A DNA stretch of 64,000 bases from Henningerozyma blattae CBS 6284 (taxonomy: Eukaryota > Ascomycota > Saccharomycetes > Saccharomycetales > Saccharomycetaceae). Position 1 is the stretch's first letter; each line of letters begins with the position of its first letter. Location: NCBI RefSeq assembly GCF_000315915.1, contig NC_020185.1, positions 1,116,001 through 1,180,000 on the forward strand. The letters are read 5' to 3'. Positions 38,706-49,067 of the stretch are shown piece after piece. Under the pieces are notes generated by a model that did not search any database, was not told where the DNA came from, and saw only the letters and a list, made by a program, of their open reading frames with translations. The translations under genes and the position numbers were made by a program.

Positions 38706-39995
38706 TTAAGATTGTGAATTGTTTGATAATATCGAGTTTACTGTAAAAGTAACTAGATAGCTCAGTAAACTTCCCAAAGCAAGACCAATAAATACAAAGA
38801 TTGTAGTGAACCCTCCAGCAGCTTCTTTCTCTTCATCAGTTTCCAAGTATTCAGGTACTTTCATAAAGGCGATTGAAATAATATGTCCATTTGTGACACC
38901 AAAGATAAATTGTAAAAGCATGTAACAAATATCAGCAAATATTAGACTACTGTGTTTATGTCGGGAATTCAAAGTAGTAAATATAAAGAAAAGTGGAACA
39001 AGTATTATTCTCGATAATGAATAAATAAATGATTTCAATGCAGTAAAAGATGAAGATCTGAACATTGGTTTGTCGGCTATGATTCTTCCATAGACATCAC
39101 CAATGTTCCAAATAATAAAAGCTAATGCGCTATACTTAGTATCACTCAAGTTGATACCCATTGACATGGTTGTAGAGGCAAATACTGGGAACGCCATTGT
39201 TATAATAAAAGTAAAAAGAATTGCCAATACTAGCCATTTCAACTTATAGTATAACGTATCGAATGGTACGTTAGTTCTTTCTGAGGAAACTGAGGTTTCG
39301 TTGGATAATAGTTTATCAGCAATAGAATTTTTTTTGAATAGAATAATACAAACTGTGCACACCATAGCGGTGGCTAATAAATAACAAATTATTCCAAACA
39401 GTCCTATATCATGATTATCATCGCCGAAAAAGGCAGCCATGAATAAAACCACGGATGGAGCTACACCTGCAATAGCTTGTCCAACTACAACTGCTTGACT
39501 ATATTCGGAACCATATAAATTAGCAATGGCAAGAATACCATTTTGGCTTAATGCTGTACCTAGTGCACTACCTATAACTAATATCATGACAAAAAAGAAT
39601 ACGACAGCCATATTTAAACTTGAATGGACCACAGAAATCAGCGTAAAAAGAATAAATATTATTATTTCCCAAAATAACCCTGAGATTACCCTTTGTGAAT
39701 AATTAAATTGGCGTTGTGCTAGCCATGTATTAAATATTAGTGATGCAATTGTAGATACTGTCATCATGGAACTAGTAAAATTTCTAGCCCAAATAGTATT
39801 AACAGAAAAGATTACATTTATGAAATATGTGGATGCACTTAATATACAGTTCCATGGCCAAAGAAGGCCAATACCTATGGTGAAGAATGTAAGATATGTT
39901 TTATTTTGTAATTTTTCATAAAAGCTAGCGTTTTCAAGCTTAGAATTTGGCTGTGTCTCCACTGTATGCGCCTGTAGAGGGTAATCTTCAGTCAT
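38706..39995 (-). CDS. FUN26: Equilibrative nucleoside transporter, vacuolar (Fun26)
   Basis: Fun26 is the yeast member of the SLC29/ENT family and moves nucleosides and nucleobases across the vacuolar membrane. This protein is 429 aa against about 517 in S. cerevisiae; the difference is mainly a shorter cytosolic N-terminus. It has about eleven predicted membrane segments. ENT signatures are present: TFFTIGIGLLWPWNCILSAS in segment 1, SALGTALSQNGILAIANLYG and GQAIAGVAPSVVLFMAA around segments 4-5, and IGDVYGRIIADKP between 7 and 8. The C-terminus has a final membrane span after AAGGFTTIFVFIGLALGS. The order PMT2-FUN26-CCR4-ATS1-FUN30 exactly matches YAL023C-YAL019W. Confidence 0.95.
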   Translation of the reverse strand: MTEDYPLQAHTVETQPNSKLENASFYEKLQNKTYLTFFTIGIGLLWPWNCILSASTYFINVIFSVNTIWARNFTSSMMTVSTIASLIFNTWLAQRQFNYSQRVISGLFWEIIIFILFTLISVVHSSLNMAVVFFFVMILVIGSALGTALSQNGILAIANLYGSEYSQAVVVGQAIAGVAPSVVLFMAAFFGDDNHDIGLFGIICYLLATAMVCTVCIILFKKNSIADKLLSNETSVSSERTNVPFDTLYYKLKWLVLAILFTFIITMAFPVFASTTMSMGINLSDTKYSALAFIIWNIGDVYGRIIADKPMFRSSSFTALKSFIYSLSRIILVPLFFIFTTLNSRHKHSSLIFADICYMLLQFIFGVTNGHIISIAFMKVPEYLETDEEKEAAGGFTTIFVFIGLALGSLLSYLVTFTVNSILSNNSQS

Positions 39996-40425
39996 ATATA
40001 TGTGTGTATAATAGGCTAAATAACTAATAAAATTAGTTAACGCGTTACTTGTATTTTATCATTTATTGTCCAATTTAAATTATATATCTTTAATATCTAC
40101 ATATTATTTAATTTTGTAATGGTAAGATGATTTTCCGAGGAAATGACGCGAAATTCCTTGAATTTATGACATCGAAAAATTGAAGTAATATTATATTATC
40201 ATATCTCAGTTCGTGAAATTTATTTAAAATTAAAATATATAAATATATTTATGTACATATGCTACAAGGTAATGAAATTACATTTGAAAATGGTGGAACT
40301 GTTATGAAAACCATAAACAAAATGAATCAGTTGTATAATACAAAAGATGCCTGAAAATTGAAATAAATATAAATGAATGGCTGTCGGCAAGCCTGAATAT
40401 ATAAATATATAAGAGAATACGCATG
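39996..40425. other. FUN26 upstream region, tandem with CCR4
   Basis: This 430-base gap is very AT-rich, with TATATAAATATA runs (40234-40250 and 40399-40410). It holds the FUN26 promoter and CCR4 3' end. No gene is seen. Confidence 0.5.
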
Positions 40426-42892
40426 CTATAATTTTCTACTACCGCCACTTCCTTTCATAAATTCATATCTCGCTAATAATGGTATATGGTCACTTGGGAA
40501 TTTATCATTAGGGAAACCTATAAACTGTGAGACATACTCTGGATCGATTTTCCCTAATAAGCCTCGGACACGTAATGCTTGTGTAGAGTACCATATATAA
40601 TCAATTACATCTGTAAAAGATGGTGTGAAGTTGGTAAATGGTAATTCACCAATATATCCATAACTTGATCTTAACGAGAGATTATGTGCATAATGTTTTT
40701 GGGAAATGAAACCATAATCTCTACCTTCAACATCTTCATGAGCTTCTACATGGCCTGTACTCAAAAGTTCATATACGGCTGAATCTAGGTAAGAATTCAA
40801 ATCCCCACATATTATGATGGGACATTTCTTAACATCTTGTTTAGAATGAATATTAGAATGCTCTTTTAAAAGAGATTCTAAATGGTCTAATAATACACCC
40901 ACTTGGAAAGTTTTAACATCGTTGAATTGAGGATCCCAATGAAGATGAGTAGTAACGATCCAGGTAACTTCTCCACTCTTTATATGTTGTAATTTCATGT
41001 ATATAGCGACATTATCTTTGTTCATAGCACGATTTAAATAATCTTCAGTACGTTGGAAATTTTTATGTTTCATCCAAATACCACTGAAATCAACAGCTTC
41101 TTTAAATAAAACTTTGAATTCCGATTCTTTATAGAATATGCAGCACCCATCAACTTTCTTAGAATCTTTGGTTTGCATAGTTTTTGCTCTAGTTTTGGCA
41201 TGGAATATACCTTTATAGCCATGTTTTTGTAAAAGTGGTTCCCAGAAATCATCATAAGTTCTTGATTCTACTTCTTGTAAACATAATATGTCACTTTTGA
41301 ATGATAATATTTGATCCTTTAATTTATCGCGTCTATATTCCCAACTCAATGCCCAAGAAGGCGTATAACGATACATTTTTGGTGTTGCATAATGTTGACA
41401 TAGGGTATTATAAGATAAAACTGTGAAACTTCTTTTTTCTAAATCGCGAGATAGATGAGAAGTTGCGTCTTCAATGGAATCATATTCAGTTTGAGGTTCA
41501 CCATCAGTATTAATTTCAATAAATTTTCGATCTTTCATTAACGGAATATCTGGTCTATTATCTCTTAAATAAAAGATTAGTCCGGTAACTGATTTTTCGG
41601 TTAAGATTTTCAATAATTGTCTATCCAAAGGATTGCCTTCGCAACCTAAGAATTGTAAGCTACTTAAATTACCAAATTGCCACGGTAATGTTGAAACCAT
41701 ATTATCAAAGAAGTATAAGTATTTCAATTGATAACAAAACCCTAATTCATCAGGTAAAGCTGTTAATCTATTATATGACAAATCCAAAACCCTTAAGTTA
41801 CTCAAACTTTTAATTTCTTTGGGCAATACAGTTAAGTTGTTACCATTTAAATATAATCTTGTTAGAAATTTATAATCAAATAAATTTTTATTGATATTAA
41901 ATATTTGTAAATTGGAAAAATCAATCGCATGCCACAATTGAGCATCAGGTTTGGAATTCGAATTATCGACCATTTTAGTTTCATCTTCATCATCAGTGTC
42001 GATATTGTATTGAGATAATTTTTTGTGTTGTAAAAGAACAGACGGAGTACCAGGTGCATTATCTCTTAATTTAGTCAATTCCAATTTTGGAGTGGAAGGA
42101 GTGGATATGTTGCTATTTGTGGTAGAAGTTGCAGCACCATTAGTGTTTGGTTTACCATTGGAAGTATCCTTGGAAGTGTCAGCTGCCATTTCCATTAAAA
42201 GCTTTTTAGTACGGTCAACTAAGGATAGAGAGGCCTCTGAGATCTGTGGTTGAGAATTTGCTAAAGTTTGATGTAATTGAGCCGCATCATTCATTTGAGT
42301 AGTAGGTTGTGGTGCTTGGCCCATTGATTGTTGGGGTTGTAAAGGTTGTTGTGATTGTGATTGTTGCTGTTGTTGTTGTTGTTGCTGTTGTAGTTTAATC
42401 TGTCGTTGATGTTGATTAACTATATATTTTTTCATAGCATTTTGTCTAGCATATACATTTGGTTGACCAACAGATTGCATTGAAATGGAATGTAGCTGTA
42501 ATTGAAGTTTCCAGATGGGATTGTTTAATAATTGAGGATCTTCCAAATGAGGATGGAAAAGTGGATTATTAGCATTTTGACTAATCGATGCAGCTGTTGA
42601 ACCATTCAAAAGGCCTGGCTGGGTTTCTGTCTTAATTGGAACAGGAGTTGATCCTGAGTTATTCATTGTTGCGGTAGCTGCTGCTGCTGCTGCCGCCGCC
42701 GCCGCCAACGCTGCAGGTGGGATATTATTCCCATTATTCCCTACATGATTCATAAATTGTCCTCCACTATCATTAAAATTCATACCAGGTGGTGGAATAC
42801 CACTCATTGCTGGATTAATTTGTAATTGTTGGTTCATATTAGCTGGGGTTTGTGTCCTAAGTAGGTTTTGTTGCTGTTGCTGTTGCTGTTGT

Positions 42893-42987
<95 letters not shown>

Positions 42988-43116
42988 TTGTTGTTGCTGT
43001 TGTTGTTGTTGTTGAGTTTGGCTATGTTGCTGCTGTTGCTGCTGTTGGTTTTGACTATGTTGCTGTTGCTGTTGTGACAGCAGGCCTGGATAGCCCATTA
43101 GTGATGGCGTATTCAT
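40426..43116 (-). CDS. CCR4: Ccr4, catalytic poly(A) deadenylase of the CCR4-NOT complex
   Basis: Ccr4 is the main cytoplasmic deadenylase, shortening mRNA poly(A) tails within CCR4-NOT. The protein is 896 aa (S. cerevisiae 837). The N-terminus is dominated by glutamine, including 49 uninterrupted Gln. A short Ala run ([15 protein letters not shown]) and a second Gln run near 245-255 follow. Leucine-rich repeats at about 395-500 ([38 protein letters not shown]) bind Caf1/Pop2. The exonuclease-endonuclease-phosphatase domain covers about 562-890, with catalytic residues visible in SYNTLCQ, LQEVES (near 617), [17 protein letters not shown] and PSDHIPL. All catalytic motifs are intact. The extra length lies in the glutamine-rich head. 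Confidence 0.97.
42868..43014 (-). repeat. Hexanucleotide (CAGCAA)n microsatellite coding 49 Gln in CCR4
   Basis: The 147-base tract reads TTGCTG repeatedly on the plus strand, nearly perfect for about 120 bases, with a few CAA-only interruptions at the end nearer the gene start. It encodes 49 consecutive glutamines. Hexanucleotide units keep frame and suggest expansion by slippage or unequal exchange. The opposite strand reads as an all-leucine frame, which is an artefact. Confidence 0.95.
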
Positions 43117-44098
43117 CTAAAACAAAACGGAAAACAATTGTAAAGCGACGTTATTTGTAAATCAAAATGAGGAATTTATAGATGTAAAATTTTTAAACTC
43201 AAATATTATAAAACAGCTATGACAAAATCCGTCTGAATGATCTTAGTGGATGAATATGCTTCCAGAATCGAAGAATTACACTCTTTCAGAACTAGCGTAT
43301 CGTTGGATAGATTATTTGTATTAATTGATATCTGGCAATGCTATAGCTTCCAGTGACTCACTTTGGCAAATATTTCCCTTTGAAAATCACTAACAATAGA
43401 GTCTATACGTGTTTAACTTTTTTTTCAAACCTACTTCTATAAATTCCCGGCTTGTAGTTTATTTTCGTTATTTTGGTTGTCCGTATCCCCTTCGAAATTT
43501 TCACCGAGTTGCCACACGTCGTCTAAAATGACAAAGCACGTGATTGTTTCAGTTAATGAAGAAAAGCAGATCGTTAAAAATGTGTCAAAGGGTGGTAACT
43601 ATATTGTGAATAAAGCATCAAGTAGTGCTATATAACTTTATTGTACTCTTGATTGGCATTTAGTTTATATACGGCACGTGTGATAAAAAGAAAGTATCGA
43701 TATGTATATATATATATATGCCAAACACAAAGCGTGGTAATATAATGGAACTAGCAGTAAATAAATCTGTGATGAGAGTATACTTGAATAGACGGGGCTT
43801 CTTGATAGGGCAAGCTACAAATTCAGTGTCTGTTGAGCCTAGTGTGAACTGTGCGCTCGCAAATGTTATTAGTCTTCCTTACTTGATTAAATAATTAACT
43901 TAATTCCACTTTTCATTTATAAAAAAAAGAAAAAAAAATGGGGTATAAATTTTACTTCTTATACTGCTGAGATAGGGCCACAGAATTACTGTGCGATAGA
44001 TTAATAATTATGTCAATCAAGTAAAGTTTTATCCAGTATGTTCAAAGTCCTGTAGTAATTTTTTACATCAAATGAAAATTATCAACTTTACTACATTG
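43117..44098. other. CCR4 upstream region, tandem with ATS1
   Basis: This 982-base gap is longer than the tandem gaps nearby. It contains CACGTGAT (43537-43544), a second E-box CACGTG (43675-43680), a TATATATATATATA run (43703-43718) and an A-rich tract (43921-43938). A GTGATGA box-C-like string occurs at 43769-43775, without a matching D box at snoRNA distance. No gene is supported. Confidence 0.45.
43537..43544 (-). promoter_or_regulatory. RTCACGTG (Cbf1-type) site upstream of CCR4
   Basis: CACGTGAT, the reverse complement of ATCACGTG, lies about 420 bases upstream of the CCR4 start. A further CACGTG is at 43675-43680. Binding is inferred from the motif only. Confidence 0.45.
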
Positions 44099-45172
44099 TT
44101 AAACCCAAATCCATGTAGTAGCACATCCACCATATACAAATGGTTCCTTCTTGCATTTAAATATCATATTAGGAGGACTGGAGATATTTGATTGATCATT
44201 AATATGTATTGAAGTTTGAACTTCAGTTGGTCCATTAAGGATTCCACAATTCCCATGTTCAGCCCAACCCCAGCACCAAACTTCAAAGAAATCTTCTCTT
44301 TTGGTCACTAAAATACCGTGTTCACTGCCTGCCACAAATTTTATTACGTTATCTCTATCAAATTTTGTATTATCAAATAATTGATTATACCTATTGTTAC
44401 CATATGACTGTATTTGGTTTGCTGTTTGAAGATGTATCGATGTCCACATACAGTGGATACCTAGAATATCTTTTTTGGTTCGGTTCTTTAGATCAAATGA
44501 TTGAGGAACATTGCCAGTTAATTTCACAAGATTTCTTTGATCATCGATAAAAGCAAAAAAATCCTTGCCCATTGCTACTTCCTGAATTGTTGTGTTAGAA
44601 CTTTCCCACAAGACTGTAGGTTTTTCGACTTTTCGTGATTTGGGGCTCAGCAGTTGGCATTTGGTATTAGCACCCCACCCGTATATTATCGAGCCATATA
44701 ATGAATTATCAACTACTACAAAATTTTGTAGGGAACCATATAGTTTCACAGTATTTCCTTGTTTGAATTTCATCACACTAACCCATTTATTTTCAGTAGA
44801 TACAACCCCAGATCCAAGACCCAGTTCACCCTTAAAGCCTTTACCCATTATCAATAATTCATTCCCCTCGGTAAGTATAAGGGTGGAGGTCCAGCTGCAT
44901 GCAATATCTTTCACTTTAACATTACATTGTAACTTGTTAAACTGTGCTAATACCTTTTCAGGTAATCCTAATTGACTCTCATTATTATCACCAGTCCCAT
45001 AGATCGATCCATTCGAGTCCAATAATATTGTATGATTACCTCCACAATTTAATTTCTTGATCTTGTTGAGTGACTCAGGTAAAGGAACTTCTTGTAACGC
45101 TATAATATCTTCCCTATGAGATAATCCCAGTTGCCCTTGGCCATTTGATCCCATACAATATAGCCGGCTCAT
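44099..45172 (-). CDS. ATS1: Ats1, RCC1-repeat protein acting with Kti11 in Elongator/diphthamide pathways
   Basis: Ats1 is an RCC1-like beta-propeller protein. In S. cerevisiae it binds Kti11/Dph3 and links the Elongator tRNA modification and diphthamide pathways; it was first found as a suppressor of alpha-tubulin mutants. This protein is 357 aa (S. cerevisiae 333). RCC1 repeats are visible as glycine-rich strings: LYCMGSNGQGQLGL at the N-terminus, GGNHTILLDSNGSIYGTGDNNESQLGL, IMGKGFKGELGLGSG, IIYGWGANTKCQL, QSYGNNRYNQL and WCWGWAEHGNCG, followed by a terminal GGCATTWIWV. Identification is supported by synteny with CCR4 and FUN30 (YAL021C-YAL020C-YAL019W). It diverges from FUN30 across 279 bases. 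Confidence 0.93.
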   Translation of the reverse strand: MSRLYCMGSNGQGQLGLSHREDIIALQEVPLPESLNKIKKLNCGGNHTILLDSNGSIYGTGDNNESQLGLPEKVLAQFNKLQCNVKVKDIACSWTSTLILTEGNELLIMGKGFKGELGLGSGVVSTENKWVSVMKFKQGNTVKLYGSLQNFVVVDNSLYGSIIYGWGANTKCQLLSPKSRKVEKPTVLWESSNTTIQEVAMGKDFFAFIDDQRNLVKLTGNVPQSFDLKNRTKKDILGIHCMWTSIHLQTANQIQSYGNNRYNQLFDNTKFDRDNVIKFVAGSEHGILVTKREDFFEVWCWGWAEHGNCGILNGPTEVQTSIHINDQSNISSPPNMIFKCKKEPFVYGGCATTWIWV

Positions 45173-45451
45173 ATTATATCTTTGTCCTATGTAATATGGT
45201 GTAGTTTGTAATTTGGTGTATCATATTTATTTCCTATGTTCCTAAATTTTCAAGCTCATCGATGAGATCGCGTAAAGAATTTTTGACTTTTGTTTTTTTT
45301 CAGTCTACCTCTTATATAACGGAAAATATTAAATAGATATGGCATTTTCTATAGATCAAAATAAATTTATCTTCTTATTACTAGGTTTTATATTCCTAGT
45401 TGAAGGGGCTATCCTACTAAATATATATCCTTGTAATAGCTAGATACAAAG

Positions 45452-48400
45452 ATGGATCATGATGATAACGAAATTCAGGTTCCAGGAACGTCCTCTCCAG
45501 TAAAGTATAATTATAGGCTTGATTCATCATCACCTTTGAAACCTGAAGTCGAAAATCAAAAGTTCAAAGCACAAGTATTAAGGGATAAATTCTCTTTTGT
45601 TCCAAATGCTAATAATACTCCAGGAGCCACTGATCCTGTAAAGACAGATCTGGAATTAAAGCAATTAGAAGAAGAGTTTAAAGATTTTTCACCAGGGTTG
45701 GTTCATGCAGTTTTTAGATCAAATTCATGGAATGTGGATCTGACAAGAGGTAGATTAAATGGCATTCGTAAAAAACGAACTGGTTGGTCATGGAATGCTT
45801 CTTTTAAAAGAGAAAACGAGTCCATCAAAAAGCCAAAGAAATCAGGAAGATTGCCTTCAATCAAGAATGATGTGTTTAAAGCTGATCCATCTTCAAAAAT
45901 TACCGTTGATAAACAAAAGACCTCCATATTTGATAGATACTCTAGTGTGATGAGTCAAAATAATCGTAAAATCCCTAGCAAAATTTATTCAGAAGATGAT
46001 GATGAGGATGATCTACCAGTGATACGCAAAAAGAGGAAGTTAGTTAGAGCTGATGTACTTTCAAATAAACAACCTACACGATTAGATAAAGCTAAAAATA
46101 AAATATTAAACATGAGAACGGAAAGACTTCTTAATCAAGATGGGGATGCTGCGGAAAATGATGATGATGATGAATTAAGTGCTGATGATGATATAAGTGG
46201 TGAGGAATATGAAGAACGTGTTGTGGAACTCAATATAGATGACCAGGTTTTGACATTTATTAATACAGCATTGGCTGCAGATTTAGCCAATTTATCTGAT
46301 GCGCCAATTGAAAAAGCTAATGTTATTATTTCAATGAGGCCATTTTCAAGTTTAGATGAATTTAGTAAAAAAGAATTTTTAACTGAAAAAGAAAAGGCTG
46401 CCAAAGCTAAGAACCCTAAAAAAAAAGGTGGCAGAGGATCTTCCAAAAAAAATGAAAGTGAAAGGTACATAGAAAAGATTACACAATCTATTCGTGGGTA
46501 TAACGCTATCGATTCTTTAATTAAGAAGTGTTCATCCTACGGTGATACCTTGGCTTCACAAATGAAGCGTTGGGGTGTGAATTTTTCTGATGCTAATAAT
46601 GGAGCAGATTTAGATTTTATGTGTGTTGACTCTGATGCAGCTATTGTCGAAGAATTTGATGAATCAGACGTTAATAGTGCTTCATCTACACCAGCACCTA
46701 CTTTGCTGCCAAAGCCAACAGTAGAAAAGAAGATCAAAACACTAGGTAGTGATGAGGAAGACTTTGAAGATTTTGAGGATTCTGAGGAAGATGAAGAATA
46801 CGGAGTTACAGTGAACAGAAGAAGAAATATTCAGCTTAATAGACGTGCGTCTCCACAAAGGAAAGCATTAATTAAGTTTTTTAAGGGTAAACCAAGGCTT
46901 CTTGCTCCAGAAATCTCACTAAAAGATTATCAACAGACTGGTATTAATTGGTTGAATCTGCTATATCAGAACCAAATGTCGTGTATTTTAGCTGACGATA
47001 TGGGTTTAGGTAAAACATGTCAGGTTATATCCTTTTTTGCATATTTAAAGCAGATTAATCAAGCTGGTCCACATCTAGTTGTTGTTCCTTCGTCCACTTT
47101 AGAAAATTGGCTAAGAGAATTCCAAAAATTCGCACCATCTTTAAAGATTGAGCCATACTATGGTTCACAACAAGAAAGAGCGGAATTACGAGGTATTTTG
47201 GAACAAAATGAAGGTCAATATGACGTTATTGTAACAACTTATAACTTAGCTGCTGGTAATAAGTACGATGTATCATTTTTAAGAAGCCGTAACTTCAATG
47301 TAATTGTTTATGATGAAGGTCATATGTTAAAAAATTCCATGACCGATAGATTTGCTAAATTAATGAAAATTGCCGGTAACTTCAGATTGCTTTTAACTGG
47401 TACACCATTACAAAATAATCTAAGGGAATTGATGTCATTATTGGAGTTCATTATGCCATCCATATTTGAATCTAAAAAGGAATCCTTAGCATCAGTATTC
47501 AAACAGCGTGCAAGAACCTCGGATAATAATAAAGATTACAATCCACTTTTGGCTGAAGAGGCCATTACTAGAGCTAAAACAATGATGAGGCCGTTTATCT
47601 TAAGAAGACGTAAGGACCAAGTATTAAAGCATTTACCAAAAAAACATAAGAAAATTGAATTTTGCGATATGACTGACCTTCAAAAAGATATTTATCATAA
47701 ACAAATAAGTTCGGTTATTGAACATAAAAGAATGATTAAAGAAGATTTATTACCGGAGAATAAAAAGGAAAGAGCCAAAATTCTAGCATCGGGTTCGAAT
47801 AATTTGATTATGTCACTGAGAAAGGCATCAAATCATCCCCTTTTATTTAGGCATATTTATGATGATAAAAAAATTACTAAAATGAGTGATGCAATTTTAG
47901 ACGAACCAGAATATATGGAAAATGGTAATAGAGAATATATTAAAGAAGATATGAGTGTTATGAGTGACTTTGAGCTTCATTTATTATGCTGTAATTTCCC
48001 AAATACTTTAAAGAAGTTTACAATTAAAAATGACGAATGGATGAACTACTGGGAAAGTTACATTATTAACAAAATTATTGAAAAAATAATTATTGGAAGA
48101 CAAGAAAAAGTATTAATATTCTCGCAATTCACTCAAGTGTTGGACATTTTAGAAAAAGTGTTATCTACTTTAAATTATAAATTTTTAAGATTAGATGGTT
48201 CCACTCAAGTCAATGATAGACAGTCCTTAATTGATAAATTTTATGAAGACAAAGAAATTCCAATCTTCATATTATCTACAAAAGCAGGTGGGTTTGGTAT
48301 TAATCTTGTCTGTGCCAATAACGTCATTATCTTTGATCAAAGTTTCAACCCTCATGACGACAGGCAAGCTGCTGATAGAGCTCATCGTGTAGGTCAAACA

Positions 48401-48583
48401 AAAGAAGTTAATGTAAGTATATTAATCACAAAGAATTCCATTGATGAAAAAATCTACGAGCTGGCTCAAAATAAGCTTGCATTGGATCAGCATATTAGTG
48501 AAGATGATCCTAAGAATCTAGAAGCAATGAATAGTAAAGTAAGTGATATGTTGGAAGATATTATATATGAAGAAAATAAGTAA
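45452..48583 (+). CDS. FUN30: Fun30, SNF2-family chromatin remodeller (SMARCAD1 type)
   Basis: Fun30 slides nucleosomes and exchanges H2A/H2B dimers. It promotes long-range resection at DNA breaks and silencing of heterochromatin. The protein is 1043 aa (S. cerevisiae 1131). Near residues 68-108 is the CUE-like motif (LEEEFKDFSPGLVHAVFRSNSWNVDLTRGRL). The N-terminal half is charged, with acidic runs, and has SP/TP sites of the kind used for CDK-dependent Dpb11 binding. The ATPase begins near 489 (LKDYQQTGINWLNLLYQN), Walker A is DDMGLGKT, and box II is DEGH near 619, as in this subfamily. The helicase C-lobe starts near 870 (EKVLIFSQFTQVLDILE), and the arginine-finger motif is QAADRAHRVGQ. 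All motors are intact. Confidence 0.97.
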   Translation: MDHDDNEIQVPGTSSPVKYNYRLDSSSPLKPEVENQKFKAQVLRDKFSFVPNANNTPGATDPVKTDLELKQLEEEFKDFSPGLVHAVFRSNSWNVDLTRGRLNGIRKKRTGWSWNASFKRENESIKKPKKSGRLPSIKNDVFKADPSSKITVDKQKTSIFDRYSSVMSQNNRKIPSKIYSEDDDEDDLPVIRKKRKLVRADVLSNKQPTRLDKAKNKILNMRTERLLNQDGDAAENDDDDELSADDDISGEEYEERVVELNIDDQVLTFINTALAADLANLSDAPIEKANVIISMRPFSSLDEFSKKEFLTEKEKAAKAKNPKKKGGRGSSKKNESERYIEKITQSIRGYNAIDSLIKKCSSYGDTLASQMKRWGVNFSDANNGADLDFMCVDSDAAIVEEFDESDVNSASSTPAPTLLPKPTVEKKIKTLGSDEEDFEDFEDSEEDEEYGVTVNRRRNIQLNRRASPQRKALIKFFKGKPRLLAPEISLKDYQQTGINWLNLLYQNQMSCILADDMGLGKTCQVISFFAYLKQINQAGPHLVVVPSSTLENWLREFQKFAPSLKIEPYYGSQQERAELRGILEQNEGQYDVIVTTYNLAAGNKYDVSFLRSRNFNVIVYDEGHMLKNSMTDRFAKLMKIAGNFRLLLTGTPLQNNLRELMSLLEFIMPSIFESKKESLASVFKQRARTSDNNKDYNPLLAEEAITRAKTMMRPFILRRRKDQVLKHLPKKHKKIEFCDMTDLQKDIYHKQISSVIEHKRMIKEDLLPENKKERAKILASGSNNLIMSLRKASNHPLLFRHIYDDKKITKMSDAILDEPEYMENGNREYIKEDMSVMSDFELHLLCCNFPNTLKKFTIKNDEWMNYWESYIINKIIEKIIIGRQEKVLIFSQFTQVLDILEKVLSTLNYKFLRLDGSTQVNDRQSLIDKFYEDKEIPIFILSTKAGGFGINLVCANNVIIFDQSFNPHDDRQAADRAHRVGQTKEVNVSILITKNSIDEKIYELAQNKLALDQHISEDDPKNLEAMNSKVSDMLEDIIYEENK

Positions 48584-49067
48584 AAATCGGACATTATAGG
48601 AAATTAGTAGTCGTATTCCTCATTTTCACTGTGGCAAATTGTAATCTATATATTAATATTTGTATATTATTTAATTTATTCACGCATTAATAGTGCTGTC
48701 ATATTACTATGCTTCCTAACGGTTAAACTATATTATATTCTTTTATTTGAAGTTATTCAAAATATTAAAGATATATTGTAAATAAGCATATAATCAATTG
48801 TTTTACAGTAATAACCATTACCCTTATTGAAAAGTGATATATTTTAACATCCTGAAATTTGCCTTACTAATCAACTTACGGAATTTGCAACGCGTTGTAT
48901 TGAGTAAAATTAGGAAATTTCAAAGGTAAGAAATTATGGGTTAGAACAAGCAGAAGGAAATCAAACCATTATTTATAAAGCCAAGTGAGGTCTTTATTTA
49001 AACTTCTGTAATAATTTAAACTAGATGAAATAGTGAACTTACATCAAACCACTTTTAACTCGAAAAA
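48584..49067. other. GSH2 promoter region
   Basis: This 484-base tandem gap holds a Yap1-type site TTACTAA (48864-48870) and an ACGCGT-like string (CAACGCGTTG, 48889-48898). Nothing else is recognised. Confidence 0.5.
48864..48870 (+). promoter_or_regulatory. Yap1 response element (TTACTAA) before GSH2
   Basis: The exact YRE sequence TTA(C/G)TAA lies about 200 bases upstream of the GSH2 ATG. Glutathione-synthesis genes are oxidative-stress targets of Yap1 in S. cerevisiae. A 7-base motif can occur by chance, so this stands on its position before a known target. Confidence 0.55.

Noticed and set aside
42868..43077. 69-codon all-leucine frame on the plus strand
   Set aside because: It is the complement of the CCR4 glutamine repeat.
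43769..43775. GTGATGA box C of a C/D snoRNA upstream of CCR4
   Set aside because: No CTGA box D with terminal stem lies at the proper distance.
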